DNA of 6,553 bases, taken from an uncultured Chloroflexota bacterium (GTDB lineage Bacteria; Chloroflexota; Limnocylindria; Limnocylindrales; CSP1-4). Position numbers and translations under genes: made by a program. Positions 4,434-6,553 of the stretch are shown here, in pieces. How positions within the stretch are numbered: the first letter of the stretch is position 1; every line of letters starts with the position of its first letter. Below the pieces are notes generated by a model that saw only the letters and a list, made by a program, of their open reading frames with translations, searched no databases and was not told the DNA's origin. Location of the stretch: positions 1 to 6,553 of the forward strand of contig CAIYZX010000548.1 of the NCBI GenBank assembly GCA_903930745.1, read 5' to 3'.

Positions 4434-6368
4434 CTAGACGCCCGCGGGATCCGCGCGCCCGGTCAGCTCCGCGTGCGCCCGCCGGCGCTCCAGGTACTCC
4501 GGGATCCGGATCATGGGCGGCCGCTCGTGGTCCGCCACCTCCTGCACGTCCAGGCCCAGGCGGCCCTTCCCGGATCGAGGCAGCTTCATCGTGGAGCCGA
4601 TCTCCGCGAACAGCCGCGCCCGACGCCGCTCCTCCAGGCGCTTCATCACGGCCTGCAGGATCACGAAGGACATCTTGGAGAGCCCCTCCAGCTCCTGGTT
4701 CCGGTGCACGCGCCGCTCCAGGTCCACCTGGCCAAGCCCGTCCAGGCCCGCCTTGTCTGCGGCATCGATCAGGTGGCCGATCTCCACCGCGTACCCCGTG
4801 AAGAACGGGATCTGCTCCAGGAGCGAGCGCCGCGCGGCGTACTCCCCGGAGAGCGGCTGGATCAGCCCGGAGAGCTCCGGGAAGAACAGGTTGATGAGCG
4901 GCCGGGCCACCAGCTCCGTGACGCGCCCGCCGCCGCCCTCCTTGAGGACGCCGTCCTCCACGATGGGGCGCTGGTAGTAGCCCTTCACGTACTGCAGCCG
5001 CGGCTCCAGGAGGAGCGGGCCCAGGGTCCCGTAGACCATGCGGTGGTGCCAGTTCCGGACGTCCGTGTCCGCCCAGACGATGATGTCGCCGGAGGTCTCG
5101 TAGACGGACTTCCAGAGCGCCTCGCCCTTGCCGCGGAACGAGCCGTACCTGCTCAGCACGTCCGGGTGCTGGATCACGCGGGCGCCCTCGGCCTCCGCGA
5201 TCTCGCGGGTGTCGTCCGTGGACGCGCTGTCGATGACCAGGATCTCGTCCAGGAGCGGGTACTTCTCCTGCATCTCGCGGATGGCGCGCCGGACGATGGG
5301 GCCGATGGTCTCCGACTCGTTGAGCGTGGGCAGGACCAGCGAGACGGTGAGCCCCTGCTGCTCCTTGAGGGCCGTGAGGCGGGCGAGGTCGCCGAACTCG
5401 CTGTGGTGGAAGTTGGCCTCCGCGAACCAGCGCTCCACGCGGGCGGGGATGGCCCGGGACTCCTCCGCGGCACGGTCCGCCGCGGCCAGGGTCTCCGCGC
5501 GGGTGGCCAGCTGCTCGAACGTCTGGCGGCCGATGGGCTCGCGCGTCTTCACCACGATCACCGTGGAGCGGGCACGCTGCGCCACCGCCTCCGGGAGCGC
5601 GCCGAAGAGCGAGTTGCCCGCGTCGCTCTGCGCCGCCGAGGCGCCCATGACCACGAGATCCGCCTTGTCCGCCTCGCGCAGGATGGACGTCCGGACGTTC
5701 TGGGCCTCGCGGACCAGCGGCTCCACGGGCGCGGTCACGTACTGGCGCACGAACGTCACCAGCGCCCGCTCCGCCTGGGCGTGGACCGCCTCCGTGACGC
5801 CCGCGGGCAGGAGGTGGAGCGCCACCACCGTGGCGTTGTGGCGGTGGGCGAGGGCGTCGGCGAACCGCAGCGCCAGCTCCGCGTGGGGGCCGCCGCGGAC
5901 CGGGACCAGGATCCGGCGAACGGTGCGGGCGCCGCGCTGCTTGATGACCGCGATGTCGCACGGGGCGTCGCGGACCACCTCGTCAATGGTGGGCGAGATG
6001 GTGGAGGCGCCACCCTCGCGATGGGGCCCGGACTTGCCGCCCCAGCCGAAGATCAGGAGATCCGCCTCCTGCTCCGATGCCGCCTCAACGATGCCGGCGG
6101 ACGTGTGCCGCGCGATGCGGACGAGCGGGTGGATGACGGTCCCCTCCGGGACGAAATCCATCACGCGCTGGAGCAGGCGCCGGGCCTGGCGGGCGCGGGT
6201 GGCGCCCTCGGAGAGCGGCATGCCCTCCGGCACCTCCACGATGCCCAGGGCGGTGAGCTCGCCGGTCCGCTCCTCCAGGAGGCTGGAGCCGATCTTCACC
6301 AGCTCCTCGGCGGTCATGGGGTTGGCGACCGGGATCAGGATCCGGGCCGGGAGCGGCATCGGGGTCAT
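4434..6368 (-). CDS. gpgS: Glucosyl-3-phosphoglycerate synthase (GT81) fused to tandem universal-stress domains
   Basis: This 644-residue cytoplasmic protein has its GT-A glycosyltransferase domain at about 341-580, preceded by two Usp domains (about 8-143 and 152-274) and a helical linker (275-340). GT81 evidence: SLVLPTLNESETIG near 343-356, VIDSASTDDT (378-387), GKGEALWKSV near 413-422, the metal-binding Asp434-Thr-Asp436, VKGYYQRP (461-468), GGGGRVTELVARP (478-490), QPLSGEYAARRSLLE near 504-518 and a VHRN histidine at 555. Such enzymes transfer glucose from UDP- or GDP-glucose to 3-phosphoglycerate. Mycobacterial GpgS is about 320 residues, so the Usp half is extra. Usp domain 1 keeps a near-canonical nucleotide loop (GWGG, nine residues, then Ala-Ser); domain 2 has a degenerate loop (MGASAAQ). 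A GGAGGAA lies five bases before ATG 6368, which overlaps the preceding stop codon by ATGA. A mannosyl-type donor or acceptor variant cannot be excluded. Confidence 0.9.
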   Translation of the reverse strand: MTPMPLPARILIPVANPMTAEELVKIGSSLLEERTGELTALGIVEVPEGMPLSEGATRARQARRLLQRVMDFVPEGTVIHPLVRIARHTSAGIVEAASEQEADLLIFGWGGKSGPHREGGASTISPTIDEVVRDAPCDIAVIKQRGARTVRRILVPVRGGPHAELALRFADALAHRHNATVVALHLLPAGVTEAVHAQAERALVTFVRQYVTAPVEPLVREAQNVRTSILREADKADLVVMGASAAQSDAGNSLFGALPEAVAQRARSTVIVVKTREPIGRQTFEQLATRAETLAAADRAAEESRAIPARVERWFAEANFHHSEFGDLARLTALKEQQGLTVSLVLPTLNESETIGPIVRRAIREMQEKYPLLDEILVIDSASTDDTREIAEAEGARVIQHPDVLSRYGSFRGKGEALWKSVYETSGDIIVWADTDVRNWHHRMVYGTLGPLLLEPRLQYVKGYYQRPIVEDGVLKEGGGGRVTELVARPLINLFFPELSGLIQPLSGEYAARRSLLEQIPFFTGYAVEIGHLIDAADKAGLDGLGQVDLERRVHRNQELEGLSKMSFVILQAVMKRLEERRRARLFAEIGSTMKLPRSGKGRLGLDVQEVADHERPPMIRIPEYLERRRAHAELTGRADPAGV

Positions 6369-6553
6369 GCGCGTTCCTCCGGGGTGGCAGCGGAGGCCGC
6401 TCGCCAGCGTTCGACGAGATAGGGCTTGTCCAGCTCGAACTGGCGGGCCTGGCGCTCCACGAGGTCCTCCGCCTCCGCGGTGGTCATCGCGCGGGCCTCG
6501 CCCACGAGCGACGCGACGCGCCCGAAGTAGATGGGCACGAGCGCGTTGACCAG
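6365..6553 (-). CDS. C-terminal 62 residues of an unidentified protein, possibly a glycosyltransferase
   Basis: The reading frame enters from the right edge and ends at TGA 6367-6365, overlapping the gpgS start codon as ATGA, so it is the upstream gene of the operon. The visible tail reads LVNALVPIYFGRVASLVGEA, then a charged helix with AEAEDLVERQARQFELDKPY and LVERWR, ending in an alanine-rich stretch. It looks helical and soluble. The pattern of PxYxGRVASxV followed by a FExxKPYLxxRW-like end recalls, from memory, the tail of family-2-type glycosyltransferases found near glucosylglycerate genes, but no catalytic region is in view. Being cotranslated with gpgS argues for a role in the same pathway. 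Identity is uncertain; that it is coding is well supported by the overlap and codon pattern. Confidence 0.75.
   Translation of the reverse strand: MVNALVPIYFGRVASLVGEARAMTTAEAEDLVERQARQFELDKPYLVERWRAASAATPEERA
6374..6380 (-). promoter_or_regulatory. Strong Shine-Dalgarno site for gpgS inside the upstream gene
   Basis: The minus strand reads GGAGGAA five bases before the ATG at 6368, inside the last codons of the upstream gene. It fixes the start of gpgS and suggests independent as well as coupled initiation. It is the best ribosome-binding site of any confirmed gene in the window; glycerate kinase and the DUF4279 gene lack one. Confidence 0.75.

Noticed and set aside
4420..5961. Long N-terminal extension of the glycerate kinase frame
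   Set aside because: It overlaps gpgS in another frame and has no protein-like content; the conserved kinase sequence begins at GTG 4419.
4473..6422. 649-codon open frame on the plus strand opposite gpgS
   Set aside because: It is a shadow of the GT81-Usp gene; its composition is unlike a real protein and no family motif is present.

Overview
The window is very GC-rich DNA (roughly 70-75% in the main genes). It holds five protein-coding genes I can support, one of them cut by the right edge. The gene set is a membrane NarL/LiaS-type two-component system, a DUF4279 protein, a glycerate kinase, and a glucosyl-3-phosphoglycerate synthase fused to two universal-stress domains. Together with the strong GC codon bias, this suggests a high-GC Gram-positive-like or Chloroflexota bacterium; the Limnocylindria-type lineages are my first guess. 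No rRNA or other phylogenetic marker is present, so the taxonomy is inference only.

Layout. At 87-2257 (+) a sensor histidine kinase and a LuxR-type response regulator overlap by ATGA and form one transcription unit. At 2258-2477 the genes converge; this stretch carries a 7-bp inverted repeat directly followed by a perfect Shine-Dalgarno sequence and a 10-codon reading frame. At 2478-2972 (-) lies a DUF4279 gene of lower GC than its neighbours, with no Shine-Dalgarno sequence and a possible promoter placed for leaderless transcription. At 2976-3318 a 343-base non-coding stretch holds at least three, probably four, diverged copies of an approximately 30-base motif. Each copy can form a CAAC/GTTG mini-hairpin. 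Two copies in opposite orientation form an 18-base inverted repeat enclosing about 149 bases.

The right half, 3319-6553 (-), is an operon read right to left: the tail of an unidentified gene (perhaps a second glycosyltransferase), then gpgS fused to tandem Usp domains (ATGA overlap, strong Shine-Dalgarno), then glycerate kinase (14-base gap). GpgS joins an activated glucose to 3-phosphoglycerate, the first committed step to the compatible solute glucosylglycerate or to methylglucose polysaccharide. Glycerate kinase phosphorylates glycerate and could return glycerate from glucosylglycerate turnover to the phosphoglycerate pool. The Usp domains hint that the sugar-transfer step is tied to stress or adenine-nucleotide state. 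No phosphatase (GpgP) or glucosylglycerate hydrolase is visible.

The most unusual items are the Usp-Usp-GT81 fusion and the repeat cluster at 3056-3308.
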